This document shows, in pieces, positions 15,157-23,118 of a stretch of DNA of 64,000 bases; position 1 is the first letter of the stretch; every line of letters begins with the position of its first letter. The stretch lies in assembly GCF_050871315.1 (NCBI RefSeq), contig NZ_JBJLRE010000004.1. One strand, written 5' to 3'. The notes below the pieces were generated by a model that saw nothing but the letters and a program-made list of their open reading frames with translations, was not told where the DNA came from and searched no databases. The DNA comes from Kineococcus gynurae (GTDB lineage Bacteria; Actinomycetota; Actinomycetes; Actinomycetales; Kineococcaceae). A program made the translations under genes and the position numbers.

Positions 15157-15936
15157 TCAGCGCGCGGTGCTGCGGGCGAGCTCGAGGTCCCCGGGCCGGC
15201 AGTCCAGCGCGTAGACGAGGACCTCCGCACCGGACGACCCCGCGTCGACCGTCAGCAGCGCCGCGGGTCGACCCTGCCACCGGGCGAGCTCGACCCGGCT
15301 CACCGAACCGGCGGTGACCCCGTTCGCCACGGCACAGGCCAGCGGTGCGTCGGCGAGCGACGGATCGGTCGCCCGGGACGTCGGGCTCGACGACCCCCCA
15401 CCCGGGGCGTCGAGCATCGTGTAGGGCCCGTCGGCGCTGGTCGCGGTGTCGTGGGTGTCCATCAGCGCCGTGGCGGCGGTCAGCTGGTCCGGCGAGGTGT
15501 AGTCGGTCTCGCTGCTGACGACCGCCGCCCCGGACGTCGCCTGCAGGTCCCCGGGTTCGTACGACTCGTTCGCGGGTCCGGCCGCGCTCCCGGACGCCGC
15601 ACCGGAATCTGCGGTCGAGGGGCCTCGCTCCTGCACGGCCCAGACGCCGCCGCCGAGGACGGCGACGGCCGCCGCCACCCCGAGACCCCGCCGCCACCGG
15701 GCCGCGCGCCGCAACCGGCGCTCGGCGAGCGAGACGGCCGCGACGAGCCCGTCCTCCTCAGCGGCGTCGGCGTCGGCGTCGGCACCGGTCGCGTGGGCGG
15801 GGCGGGGGCGGCTGCGTTCCGCGGCCAGGGCGCCCTCGACCCGGGCCACCACGTCCTCGGGCATGGGGCCGGTCTCCGCGAGGGCGCGCAGCCGGGCGCG
15901 GATGCGCTCCTGCTCGGCGTCCAGCGGCTCCGTCAC
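15157..15936 (-). CDS. Membrane-anchored protein beside sigM (putative anti-sigma factor)
   Basis: 259 residues, no recognised enzyme domain. The N-terminus (about 1-95) is charged and helical (AEQERIRARLRALAETGPMPEDVVARVEGALAAERS). One membrane span follows at about 96-116 (WRRGLGVAAAVAVLGGGVWAV), then an extracytoplasmic Ser/Thr/Ala-rich linker and a small C-terminal domain (ACAVANGVTAGSVSRVELARWQGRPAALLTV to ALDCRPGDLELARSTAR) with two cysteines. It starts 111 bases downstream of sigM on the same strand, and ECF sigma genes are usually followed by their anti-sigma. The zinc motif HxxxCxxC typical of ZAS anti-sigmas is absent, so the role is inference from position and topology. Confidence 0.7.
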   Translation of the reverse strand: MTEPLDAEQERIRARLRALAETGPMPEDVVARVEGALAAERSRPRPAHATGADADADAAEEDGLVAAVSLAERRLRRAARWRRGLGVAAAVAVLGGGVWAVQERGPSTADSGAASGSAAGPANESYEPGDLQATSGAAVVSSETDYTSPDQLTAATALMDTHDTATSADGPYTMLDAPGGGSSSPTSRATDPSLADAPLACAVANGVTAGSVSRVELARWQGRPAALLTVDAGSSGAEVLVYALDCRPGDLELARSTAR

Positions 15937-16047
15937 GGCGTTCCCACCCCCTCCTTGCTCCCCATCCGGTCGACCCGGTCGATGCCGGCCATGATCACGA
16001 TCCGGTCACGGACCGGTCTCGACGGTCGGTCTGACGCGGGGCGGGCC

Positions 16048-16641
16048 TCACGGGTTCCCACCGCCGTCGAGCAGTTCGGCGAGCGCGGTGCGCCCGCGCG
16101 AGCACCGGGACTTGATCGTGCCCTCCGCCACCCCGAGCATCGCCGCGACCTCGGCGATCGGGTGGTCGTACATGTCGACCAGCACCAGGGCGACCCGTTG
16201 CGCCTCCGGCAGCCGGGCCAGGGCGGCGGTCACGTCGAGCCGCGTCTCGACCGACGGCGCGCGGTCGGCGACGACGGCCAGGGCGGTCGGTCGGCCACCG
16301 TCGTCGGGGCCCGCCTCCTCCAGCGGCCGGGTGGGTCGCACCGCGCGCCGCCGCGCCCGGTCCAGGCAGGCGTTGACGACGATGCGGTGCAGCCAGGTGG
16401 TCACGGCGGAGTCGCCGCGGAACCGGTCGGCCGCGCGCAGGGCCGAGACGAGGGCGTCCTGGACGGCGTCGGCCGCCTCCTCCCGGTCCCCGGTCGTGCG
16501 CAGCGCGACCGCCCAGAGCCGGTCGCGGTGGCGGCGGACCACCTCGCCGAACGCGTCGGGGTCGCCCGCGACGTGCGCGGCGACGAGCTCGGCGTCGCTG
16601 CGCGGGTCCGTGGGCCCGACTCCCGGCGGCGGGGGGGTCAC
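16048..16641 (-). CDS. sigM: RNA polymerase sigma factor, ECF family, SigM-type
   Basis: Alternative sigma factor, 197 residues from GTG 16641. Region 2 spans about 20-90 (DAELVAAHVAGDPDAFGEVVRRHRDRLW, with the -10 contact stretch RFRGDSAVTTWLHRIVVNACLD). Region 4 is LPEAQRVALVLVDMYDHPIAEVAAMLGVAEGTIKSRCSRGR. A longer frame to 16779 overlaps the upstream gene and was rejected; GTG 16641 lies five bases past the stop of the pseudokinase gene. Position between trxB and the murJ region is that of sigM in mycobacteria and streptomycetes, where it responds to envelope or oxidative stress. The symbol rests on synteny. Confidence 0.85.
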   Translation of the reverse strand: MTPPPPGVGPTDPRSDAELVAAHVAGDPDAFGEVVRRHRDRLWAVALRTTGDREEAADAVQDALVSALRAADRFRGDSAVTTWLHRIVVNACLDRARRRAVRPTRPLEEAGPDDGGRPTALAVVADRAPSVETRLDVTAALARLPEAQRVALVLVDMYDHPIAEVAAMLGVAEGTIKSRCSRGRTALAELLDGGGNP

Positions 16642-16645
16642 GGGG

Positions 16646-18313
16646 TCAGCCGGCGGTTCCCGTGACGGCGACCTGGCCGACGACCCAGCGGGCCGCGCCG
16701 TCGTTGGTGGGCAGCTCGGTGCTCCACAGCAGCAACCACCGGGCCCGGACCGGGGCGGCCGGGGTGATGGTGGCGTCACCGCCGGCCGCGGCCTCGCCGA
16801 CGACGGTGGTCCCCTCGGGCCCGGTGGGGGCCTCCGGCGCGACCGAGGTGCGGAGCTCGACGCGGCCCCCCGACCCGGGCTGGGTGAGCTGCACCGAGGT
16901 CACGTCGACCTCGGCCCCGAGGTCGACGACGATCCCGATGCCGTTCTTCAGCCCGCCGAACGCGGTCGTGCTGTAGCGCTGGCTCTGCCAGGTCGAGGCC
17001 GGGTCCCCGTCGGTCATCGCCGCCGCCCCCGCGGGGGACTCCCCGTCGCCCTGCGGGTCGATCGTCGTGATGCCCGTGACGGGCAGGGGTCCGGCGCTCA
17101 CGGATGGTGTGGCTTCCGGCGTGGTCTCCGGGGTCGCCGCCGGGCTCGGCGCCGTGGAGGTGGCCGCGGGGCGGGCGGGGGCCGCGTCGTCGCCCAGGTC
17201 CGGGGTCGCGATCCGGCTCAGCTGCCAGACGGCCAGGACCAGGCCGACGAGGACGACGGCGGCGACCAGGACCAGCACGAACCGGGAGTCCTCGCGCCGG
17301 GTCCGGGTCGGGGTCGGGGCCACGAACGGGATGACCGGCTCCGCCTCCGGGACCGCCTCGCCCCCCAGGCGGTCGCGGACCTCGCGGGCGGCCCGCTCCC
17401 CGCGCATCTCGCGCAGCACGTCGTACCAGACGTCCATCGACCAGGGGGCCAGCTGCAGGGCCAGCTCGGCCGGGGTGTGCGGGCCGTCGGCGTGCGGGCC
17501 GAAGGTCACGGAGGCGAGGGTGTCCAGGTCGTTGGGGACCTCGGGGCGGATCTCCTTGGGCGGCAGCGGGCGGCCGTCCGCACCGGAGGGCGCCGAGGGC
17601 AGCCCCGGGTGCGGGGCCAGGCTGTCGACGGTCGGCCACCGCCCGGTGAGCGCGGCGTAGAGCAGCGCCACGCAGCCCACCGCGTCGGCCCGGTTGGCGA
17701 TCGCGTCGGCCCGCCCGGTCGAGACCGAGGGGGGTTCGGGGGCCAGGGCCGACTCCACCCCGATCCCGAGGACGTGCACCAGACCGTCGGGTCCCAGCAC
17801 GACGTGGTCGGGGGTGAGCCGGGTGTGGTGCAGCCCCCGCCGGGCGGCGGCGTCGAGCGCGGTGGCGACCTCGCCGACCAGCGCCCGCGCGGCCGGGCCG
17901 AGCAGCGGCCCGGAGCGCAGCAGGTCGGTGAGGGTGCGGCCCTCGACCTCCTCCTCGACGACGTAGGCCACGCCGTCGGGGAAGTCGGGGTGCTCACCGG
18001 TCGCAAGGGTGTGCCGTCCGGTGGGGGCCCCGGCCGACGGGCCCGGGGTGAGGGCCGGCCCGGCGGCGTGGTCCGTCCCGGCGTCGAGGATCCGCGGCAC
18101 CCGCGCGTCCTCGAGGACCGCCACCCGGCGGGCCGCGTCGAGCAGCTCGGGGCCGCGGGAGTCGGTCGCGTCGAGCAGGCTGATCCGCACCCGTCGTTCC
18201 AGCGTCGCGTCCCACCCGCGGTAGGTGTGCAGCTCCCCGCCGGTGCTCGTGCGCTGCCGCAGCAGGTAACGTCCGGCCACGTCGCGGCGGTCGACGGTCT
18301 CGCTGCTGCTCAC
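16646..18313 (-). CDS. Membrane pseudokinase with extracytoplasmic discoidin-like domain
   Basis: 555 residues from GTG 18313. Residues ~10-280 follow a Ser/Thr kinase fold but lack the catalytic residues. The VAIK lysine position reads RRVRISLLDA, the HRDLKPEN loop reads HTRLTPDHVVL, and the DFG position is LGIG. A basic juxtamembrane stretch (TPTRTRRED) is followed by one membrane span at ~346-364. A Pro/Thr/Ala linker and a discoidin-like (F5/8 type C) domain at ~410-555 (AAMTDGDPASTWQSQRY, IGIVVDLGAEVDVTSVQL) follow. In Mycobacterium the same domain order is fused to MviN/MurJ and recruits FhaA. Here it is a separate gene divergent from murJ. Likely role: partner or regulator of lipid II export. 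Confidence 0.85.
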   Translation of the reverse strand: MSSSETVDRRDVAGRYLLRQRTSTGGELHTYRGWDATLERRVRISLLDATDSRGPELLDAARRVAVLEDARVPRILDAGTDHAAGPALTPGPSAGAPTGRHTLATGEHPDFPDGVAYVVEEEVEGRTLTDLLRSGPLLGPAARALVGEVATALDAAARRGLHHTRLTPDHVVLGPDGLVHVLGIGVESALAPEPPSVSTGRADAIANRADAVGCVALLYAALTGRWPTVDSLAPHPGLPSAPSGADGRPLPPKEIRPEVPNDLDTLASVTFGPHADGPHTPAELALQLAPWSMDVWYDVLREMRGERAAREVRDRLGGEAVPEAEPVIPFVAPTPTRTRREDSRFVLVLVAAVVLVGLVLAVWQLSRIATPDLGDDAAPARPAATSTAPSPAATPETTPEATPSVSAGPLPVTGITTIDPQGDGESPAGAAAMTDGDPASTWQSQRYSTTAFGGLKNGIGIVVDLGAEVDVTSVQLTQPGSGGRVELRTSVAPEAPTGPEGTTVVGEAAAGGDATITPAAPVRARWLLLWSTELPTNDGAARWVVGQVAVTGTAG

Positions 18314-18557
18314 GGCGGCGGGGGATCCTCCCGGTACGGGCGCTCGGTGCGCCTGGATGTTCGACGACGGCCCGAGGGGTCGGGACGGGGCCCGACGGTC
18401 TCGGAGACGTGCGCGCTGCGGCTCCATCGTAGGCCGTCCGGGTGAGCGCTTCCCCGGATCCGCCGCCGTCGGGACGTCCTCACGAACCCTGCGCCGCGCC
18501 CCGCGACGGGGAAGACTCCGCGTCGAGCGGGCCGCTCCGTCCTCGGTGGCCCCGCCG

Positions 18558-20258
18558 ATGCACGACGATCGGGGGGTGAGCGCCCAGTCCGACCCCGCGA
18601 CCGCGAGCAGCCCCGGCACGGGGGACGCCGCCCTCGCCCGGTCCAGTGCCCTGATGGCCTCCGGGACCCTGGTCTCCCGGCTCCTCGGCTTCGTCCGCAC
18701 GGCCCTGCAGGTCACGGCCATCGGCGGGGCCGCCCAGGTGGGCGCGCAGGTCTTCGACATCGCCAACAAGGCGCCCAACATCTTCTACATGCTGCTGGCC
18801 GGCGGGGTGCTCAACGCGGTCCTGGTCCCGCAGATCGTCCGGGCCTTCGGCCGGCCCGACGGGGGCAAGGAGTACGTCGACCGGCTGGTCACCCTCGCGC
18901 TGCTGATCATGGGAGCGGCGACGGTCGTCATCACGCTCGCCGCCCCCCTGGTCGTCCGCCTCTACACGCAGTCCTGGCCCCCGGAGTGGCTGGCGCTGGC
19001 CACCGCCATGGCCTTCCTCTGCCTGCCCCAGGTCTTCTTCTACGGGCTCTACACCGTCCTCGGGCAGGTGCTCAACGCCCGGAGCAGCTTCGGCCCGTAC
19101 ATGTGGGCGCCGGTGCTCAACAACGTCGTCGCGATCGCCGGGCTGGTCGCCGTCCTCGTGCTGGTGCCCGACGCCAAGCAGTTGGACGCGACGGAGTGGA
19201 CCTCCGGTCAGATCGCGCTGCTGGCCGGCACCTCGACGCTGGGGGTGGCGCTGCAGGCGCTGATCCTGCTCTGGCCGCTGCACCGCGCGGGGTTCGGCTA
19301 CCGGCCGCGGTTCGGCTTCCGCGGCATGGGGTTCCGCACCGCGGGTCGGCTGGCGGGGTGGACGTTCGCCGGGGTCGTGGCCGGGCAGCTGGTCTTCCTG
19401 CTGACGTCCAAGGTGATGACCCGGGCCGGCGAGGCGCTCGCCGGGACCACGACGACCGGGGCGGAGGGGGCCTCCAGTGCGTCCTACACCGCGGCCTACC
19501 TGCTGTTCATGCTGCCGCACTCGCTGGTGGCGGTCTCGCTGGTCACGGCCCTGTTCACCCGGCTCTCGCGCAACGCCGGGCTCGGCGAGGTGGCCGCGGT
19601 GCGCCGCGACTTCTCCGCCGGTGCCCGCACGGTGCTCGTCGCGGCCCTGCTCTCCAGCGCGGCCCTGCTCGCCCTCGGTCCGGCCATCGCCGACGCCCTG
19701 TTCGGCGAGCCCGCCATCGGCCCGGTCGTCGTCGCCATGGCCGTGGGCCTCGCCCCGTTCAGCCTGACCTACCTGGCCCAGCGGGTCTTCTACGCCTTCG
19801 AGGACGCCCGCACGCCGTTCGTCACCGCCGTGGTGGTCGCCGGGGTCATGCTGCTCGCCGACGTCGCCCTGCTCCTCTTCGCGCCGCCGGAGTGGACCGT
19901 GGCCGGGGTGGGCGCGGCCATGAGCCTGTCCAACCTCGTCGGCGGGGTGCTCTCGCTGGCGCTGCTGCGCCGCCGGTTGCGCTCCCTCGACGGCCACGGC
20001 ATCGACGGGTACCGGCTGCTGCGCACCACCGTGCGGGCCACGATCATCGCCCTGCTGGCCGGCGGTGCGGGGTACGGCGTGGTCCGCCTGCTGGAGCCGC
20101 TCGGCGAAGGACGCGCGGCGGCCGTGGTCACGATGCTCGCCGGGGGCGTCGTCGTGCTGGCCGTCTTCCTGGTGCTGTGCCGGGTCATGCGCGTGCGCGA
20201 GCTGACCGACCTGGCCTCACCGCTGCTGCGGCGGGTCCCCGGGCTCCGGGGCCGCTGA
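18558..20258 (+). CDS. murJ: Lipid II flippase MurJ (MviN)
   Basis: Polytopic MOP-family exporter that flips lipid II across the membrane for peptidoglycan synthesis. The 566 residues have about 14 membrane spans. Family landmarks include ALMASGTLVSRLLGFVRTALQ at the N-terminus, NIFYMLLAGGVLNAVLVPQIVRAF, LNARSSFGPYMWAPVLNNVVAI, and AQRVFYAFEDARTPF late in the protein. No kinase domain is fused to the C-terminus, unlike the mycobacterial protein; that domain lies in the divergent gene at 16646-18313. The ATG at 18558 was preferred; GTG 18576 is possible. The 3' end overlaps the convergent DUF6049 gene by 42 bases. Confidence 0.93.
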   Translation: MHDDRGVSAQSDPATASSPGTGDAALARSSALMASGTLVSRLLGFVRTALQVTAIGGAAQVGAQVFDIANKAPNIFYMLLAGGVLNAVLVPQIVRAFGRPDGGKEYVDRLVTLALLIMGAATVVITLAAPLVVRLYTQSWPPEWLALATAMAFLCLPQVFFYGLYTVLGQVLNARSSFGPYMWAPVLNNVVAIAGLVAVLVLVPDAKQLDATEWTSGQIALLAGTSTLGVALQALILLWPLHRAGFGYRPRFGFRGMGFRTAGRLAGWTFAGVVAGQLVFLLTSKVMTRAGEALAGTTTTGAEGASSASYTAAYLLFMLPHSLVAVSLVTALFTRLSRNAGLGEVAAVRRDFSAGARTVLVAALLSSAALLALGPAIADALFGEPAIGPVVVAMAVGLAPFSLTYLAQRVFYAFEDARTPFVTAVVVAGVMLLADVALLLFAPPEWTVAGVGAAMSLSNLVGGVLSLALLRRRLRSLDGHGIDGYRLLRTTVRATIIALLAGGAGYGVVRLLEPLGEGRAAAVVTMLAGGVVVLAVFLVLCRVMRVRELTDLASPLLRRVPGLRGR

Positions 20259-22598
20259 CCCCGGCGTCCGGTCCCCGGCCGGGTCCGGCCCCCGCGCGCC
20301 GGTGTCCCCGGCCAGGACGGCGTGCTCGACCTCGTCGACCCGTCGTCGGGGACGGCGCACGGCCCGCACGACCCCGACCACCAGCAGCACCCCCGCGATC
20401 CCGCCGATCGTGCCGGTGACCCACCCCTCGACGCCCATCGCGACGTTCAGCTCGACCTCGGTGCTGCCGCCGATGGGGGTGCCGTCGGGGGTGGTGAGCT
20501 GGGCGTCGATGACCACGCTGCCGTTGGCCAGCGCGCGGACCGGGACGGCGACGCGTCGTTGGCTGCCGGCGGGCACCTCCTGGCGGGCGACCCGGTCGAG
20601 CTGGACGCGGGGGCTGCGCGGGCGGAGCAGGAGGTCGACGCGGACCGGGACGTCCAGCTCGTTGACGACGGTGACCGGCAGCTCGCTGCGCGTCGCCGCC
20701 AGGTTGCGGGTGCCCCCGGGCAGGATCGACACCTGGTCGAGGAGCTGCTCGACGCTCGCGTCGACGGCGGAGCGGGCCGCGGGCAGGGCGGCGGCGTGCC
20801 CCCGCCAGGACGCCGAGACCAGCAGCAGCGCCGCGCGCCGACGCTCGGGCAGGGCCGGGTCCTCGCCGAGCAGGGCGGCGCTGAAGGCGTCCAGCTCGCC
20901 CAGCGCGGACGCCGTCGCCGAGACCGCCGTCCCGGGCAGCAGGCCGCGCGCCGCCTCCTCGGTCAGGACCGGTTCACCGCGTTCGACGTCGGGGACGGGG
21001 ACCTGCTCGAGGGCGTCGAGGGTCTGCCAGGTGCCCCAGCCCGAGGTCTGCACGGCCTGCAGGACGCGGCCCACGACCGCGGGGTCCGGGTCGAAGGTGC
21101 GCGGGGCCACGACCAGGAGGCTGCGGGGGTCGTTGGGCCGTTCCAGGGTCGCGGTCGCGGTCTCGGCCACGAACCGTTGGACGATCGCGGTCGGCGTCAC
21201 CCCGGTCGCGGTGGAGCCGGTGCCGTCGCCCGCCGACTGCGCCAGGGCGAGGACGTCGGACAGGGTCGAGTCGGCGACCAGCCCGGACAGCGACGCCCCC
21301 GACCCCTCCACGGGGACCCGGCTGCGCCCGGTCGGGGTGTAGGTGAGGTCGGCGTCGGCCGGCTGGGAGTCGTCGTCCAGGACGATGGTCGTGTCCCCCG
21401 CACCGGCCACCAGCTGCAGCGTCTGCGCCCCCGCGGCCTCGTCGGCCGGCCAGGCGACGTCGTCGTGCAGCAGGGCCCCCGGCAGCTCGTCCGCGACGGA
21501 GGCGCCCGCGGAATCCGAGGCCGTCGACCCGGCCGCCGCGGCCGTCAGCACGGTCCGGCCCTGAGGGCTGCGGGCCAGGGAGGCCAGGTCCGGGTCGCCC
21601 GTGGGCAGCACGACGACGTCGCGCCCGGTCGAGGAAGTGCGAAGGGTGCCCAGCAGCTCGGTCGCGGCCGCCGCGACCTGCTCGGCCGAGGCGGCCCCGG
21701 TCGTCCCGGCAGGGGGTTCCTCCGTCCCGTCGGCGGTCGTCCCCTCCCCGGGGTCGGTCCCGTCCTCCGCGTCCGCGGGGCCGGCCGCCGAGCGCGCCGC
21801 CGCCACCAGCGCGGGGTCGAGGGCCCAGGCCACCCGGGGGTCGGCCCCGGCCTCGAGCAGGCGGCCCCACCGGCCGTCCTCGGCCAGGGAAGCCACGCGC
21901 TCGGCGGAGATGCCCGAACCGTCCCCCGAGCGACCGGCGACCACGGGCAGCAGCAGGGTCAACCGGGTGGCCGAGGCCGGGACCGCGGACGTGTCCCGCG
22001 CGGTGACGAACGACCGGGTCACCCCGACGCGGACACCGTCGGCGACGACCTCGACGGCGAGCCCGTGGGCTCCGGGGGAGGTGCCCAGCTGGGCGACGGG
22101 CAGCTGGAGGGTCACCCCGGTCGCGGCCCCGGCGGCGAGATCGCCCCCGCCCCCGCCCTCGTCCTGGTCCCCGTCCCGGAGGCCCACGGCGACCCGGTCG
22201 GAGGCGGCCACCCCGCTGCCGAAGGATCGCGTGGCCGGCGCCGCGGCCCAGGCGGCCACCGCCTGCCGGGTGCGCAGGGCCGGGCGCTGCACGACGAGGC
22301 GCGCCTGCACGCCGCTCAGGGCCTCCGAGCCGAGGTTGGTGACCCGCACCCGCACGGTGAGCAGGTCCTCGGGCCGGGCCGGGTCGTAACCGCCCGCGGA
22401 CACCTCCTCCAGGTCCACCTGCACCGGCAGCCCGTCCGTCGCCGTGCTCGTGGGGGAGGTGCTCGTGCGGGAGGTGCTCGGCGTCGCCGCGGCGGACGGC
22501 ACGGCGAGCGCCGCCCCGGGGGCGAGGAGGAGGCAGCAGAGCCCCGCGGCGGTGCCGGCGAGGACGGCCGCCGGCCGTCGCCCGGCGGGGGGTCTCAC
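20217..22598 (-). CDS. DUF6049-type secreted, membrane-anchored protein
   Basis: 793 residues from GTG 22598. A signal peptide is clear (RRPAAVLAGTAAGLCCLLLAPGAALA, about residues 7-32). A Ser/Thr-rich linker and a long extracytoplasmic region with beta-sandwich-like stretches follow (LTVRVRVTNLGSEALSGVQARLVV early; LPVTVVNELDVPVRVDLLLRP late). One C-terminal membrane span lies near 735-757 (GTIGGIAGVLLVVGVVRAV), with a short Arg-rich cytoplasmic tail. The family is a fixed neighbour of murJ in actinobacteria, which suggests an envelope role, but no activity is known. Its GTG overlaps the NUDIX stop by 4 bases. The last 42 bases overlap the 3' end of murJ on the other strand. Confidence 0.82.
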   Translation of the reverse strand: MRPPAGRRPAAVLAGTAAGLCCLLLAPGAALAVPSAAATPSTSRTSTSPTSTATDGLPVQVDLEEVSAGGYDPARPEDLLTVRVRVTNLGSEALSGVQARLVVQRPALRTRQAVAAWAAAPATRSFGSGVAASDRVAVGLRDGDQDEGGGGGDLAAGAATGVTLQLPVAQLGTSPGAHGLAVEVVADGVRVGVTRSFVTARDTSAVPASATRLTLLLPVVAGRSGDGSGISAERVASLAEDGRWGRLLEAGADPRVAWALDPALVAAARSAAGPADAEDGTDPGEGTTADGTEEPPAGTTGAASAEQVAAAATELLGTLRTSSTGRDVVVLPTGDPDLASLARSPQGRTVLTAAAAGSTASDSAGASVADELPGALLHDDVAWPADEAAGAQTLQLVAGAGDTTIVLDDDSQPADADLTYTPTGRSRVPVEGSGASLSGLVADSTLSDVLALAQSAGDGTGSTATGVTPTAIVQRFVAETATATLERPNDPRSLLVVAPRTFDPDPAVVGRVLQAVQTSGWGTWQTLDALEQVPVPDVERGEPVLTEEAARGLLPGTAVSATASALGELDAFSAALLGEDPALPERRRAALLLVSASWRGHAAALPAARSAVDASVEQLLDQVSILPGGTRNLAATRSELPVTVVNELDVPVRVDLLLRPRSPRVQLDRVARQEVPAGSQRRVAVPVRALANGSVVIDAQLTTPDGTPIGGSTEVELNVAMGVEGWVTGTIGGIAGVLLVVGVVRAVRRPRRRVDEVEHAVLAGDTGARGPDPAGDRTPGSAAPEPGDPPQQR

Positions 22599-23068
22599 GC
22601 GAGGCCGTGCCGGGCGCTGGCCAGTTCGGCGACCCGGCGCTCGTTCGGGAAGGCCAGCCGCGCCTTGAGGTCGGTGAGCGGGACCCAGGCCACGTCGCAG
22701 GCCTCGGCGTCCGGGTCGCCCTCGACGGTGAGGTGACCGCCGACCGCCTGCAGCAGGAAGAGGTGCACGACCTTGTGGATGCGCCGGCCCTCGACCGAGA
22801 ACCAGTAGTCGATGCTGCTCAACGGCTCGACGACGCGTCCCGCGATGCCGGTCTCCTCGGCGACCTCGCGGACCGCGGCCTGCTCGAGGGTCTCGCCCGC
22901 CTCGGGGTGGCCCTTGGGCAGGCACCACTCCAGGCGTCCGGCGCGGTTGACCCGGCAGATCACCGCCGCCCGCGGGACCCCGGTGCTGACGTCGACCACG
23001 ACGCCGCCGGAGGAGGTCTCCTGAACGACGGGCGGCCGACGACGCGGCTCCCCCTCAGGCTTGACCAT
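22595..23068 (-). CDS. NUDIX hydrolase
   Basis: Pyrophosphohydrolase acting on a nucleoside-diphosphate-linked compound. The 157 residues have a textbook NUDIX box, GHPEAGETLEQAAVREVAEETGI (G-x5-E-x7-REVxEExGI), about residues 53-75. The start is ATG 23068. On the minus strand TACAGT (23080-23075) is followed by six bases and then ATG, the spacing of a leaderless transcript, which supports this start over the longer frame to 23116. It is coupled by a 4-base overlap to the DUF6049 gene. MutT-like proteins occupy this slot in most actinobacteria; the substrate is unknown. Confidence 0.88.
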   Translation of the reverse strand: MVKPEGEPRRRPPVVQETSSGGVVVDVSTGVPRAAVICRVNRAGRLEWCLPKGHPEAGETLEQAAVREVAEETGIAGRVVEPLSSIDYWFSVEGRRIHKVVHLFLLQAVGGHLTVEGDPDAEACDVAWVPLTDLKARLAFPNERRVAELASARHGLA

Positions 23069-23118
23069 CGGGTCACTGTAACCAGGGCGGGGGCCACGAT
23101 CTGGCACCCTTGACACCC

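Noticed and set aside
15062..15697. Apparent fusion of trxB with an upstream domain
   Set aside because: The frame is merely open through the neighbouring gene on the same strand; the anti-sigma-like gene there is in another frame with good start and stop.
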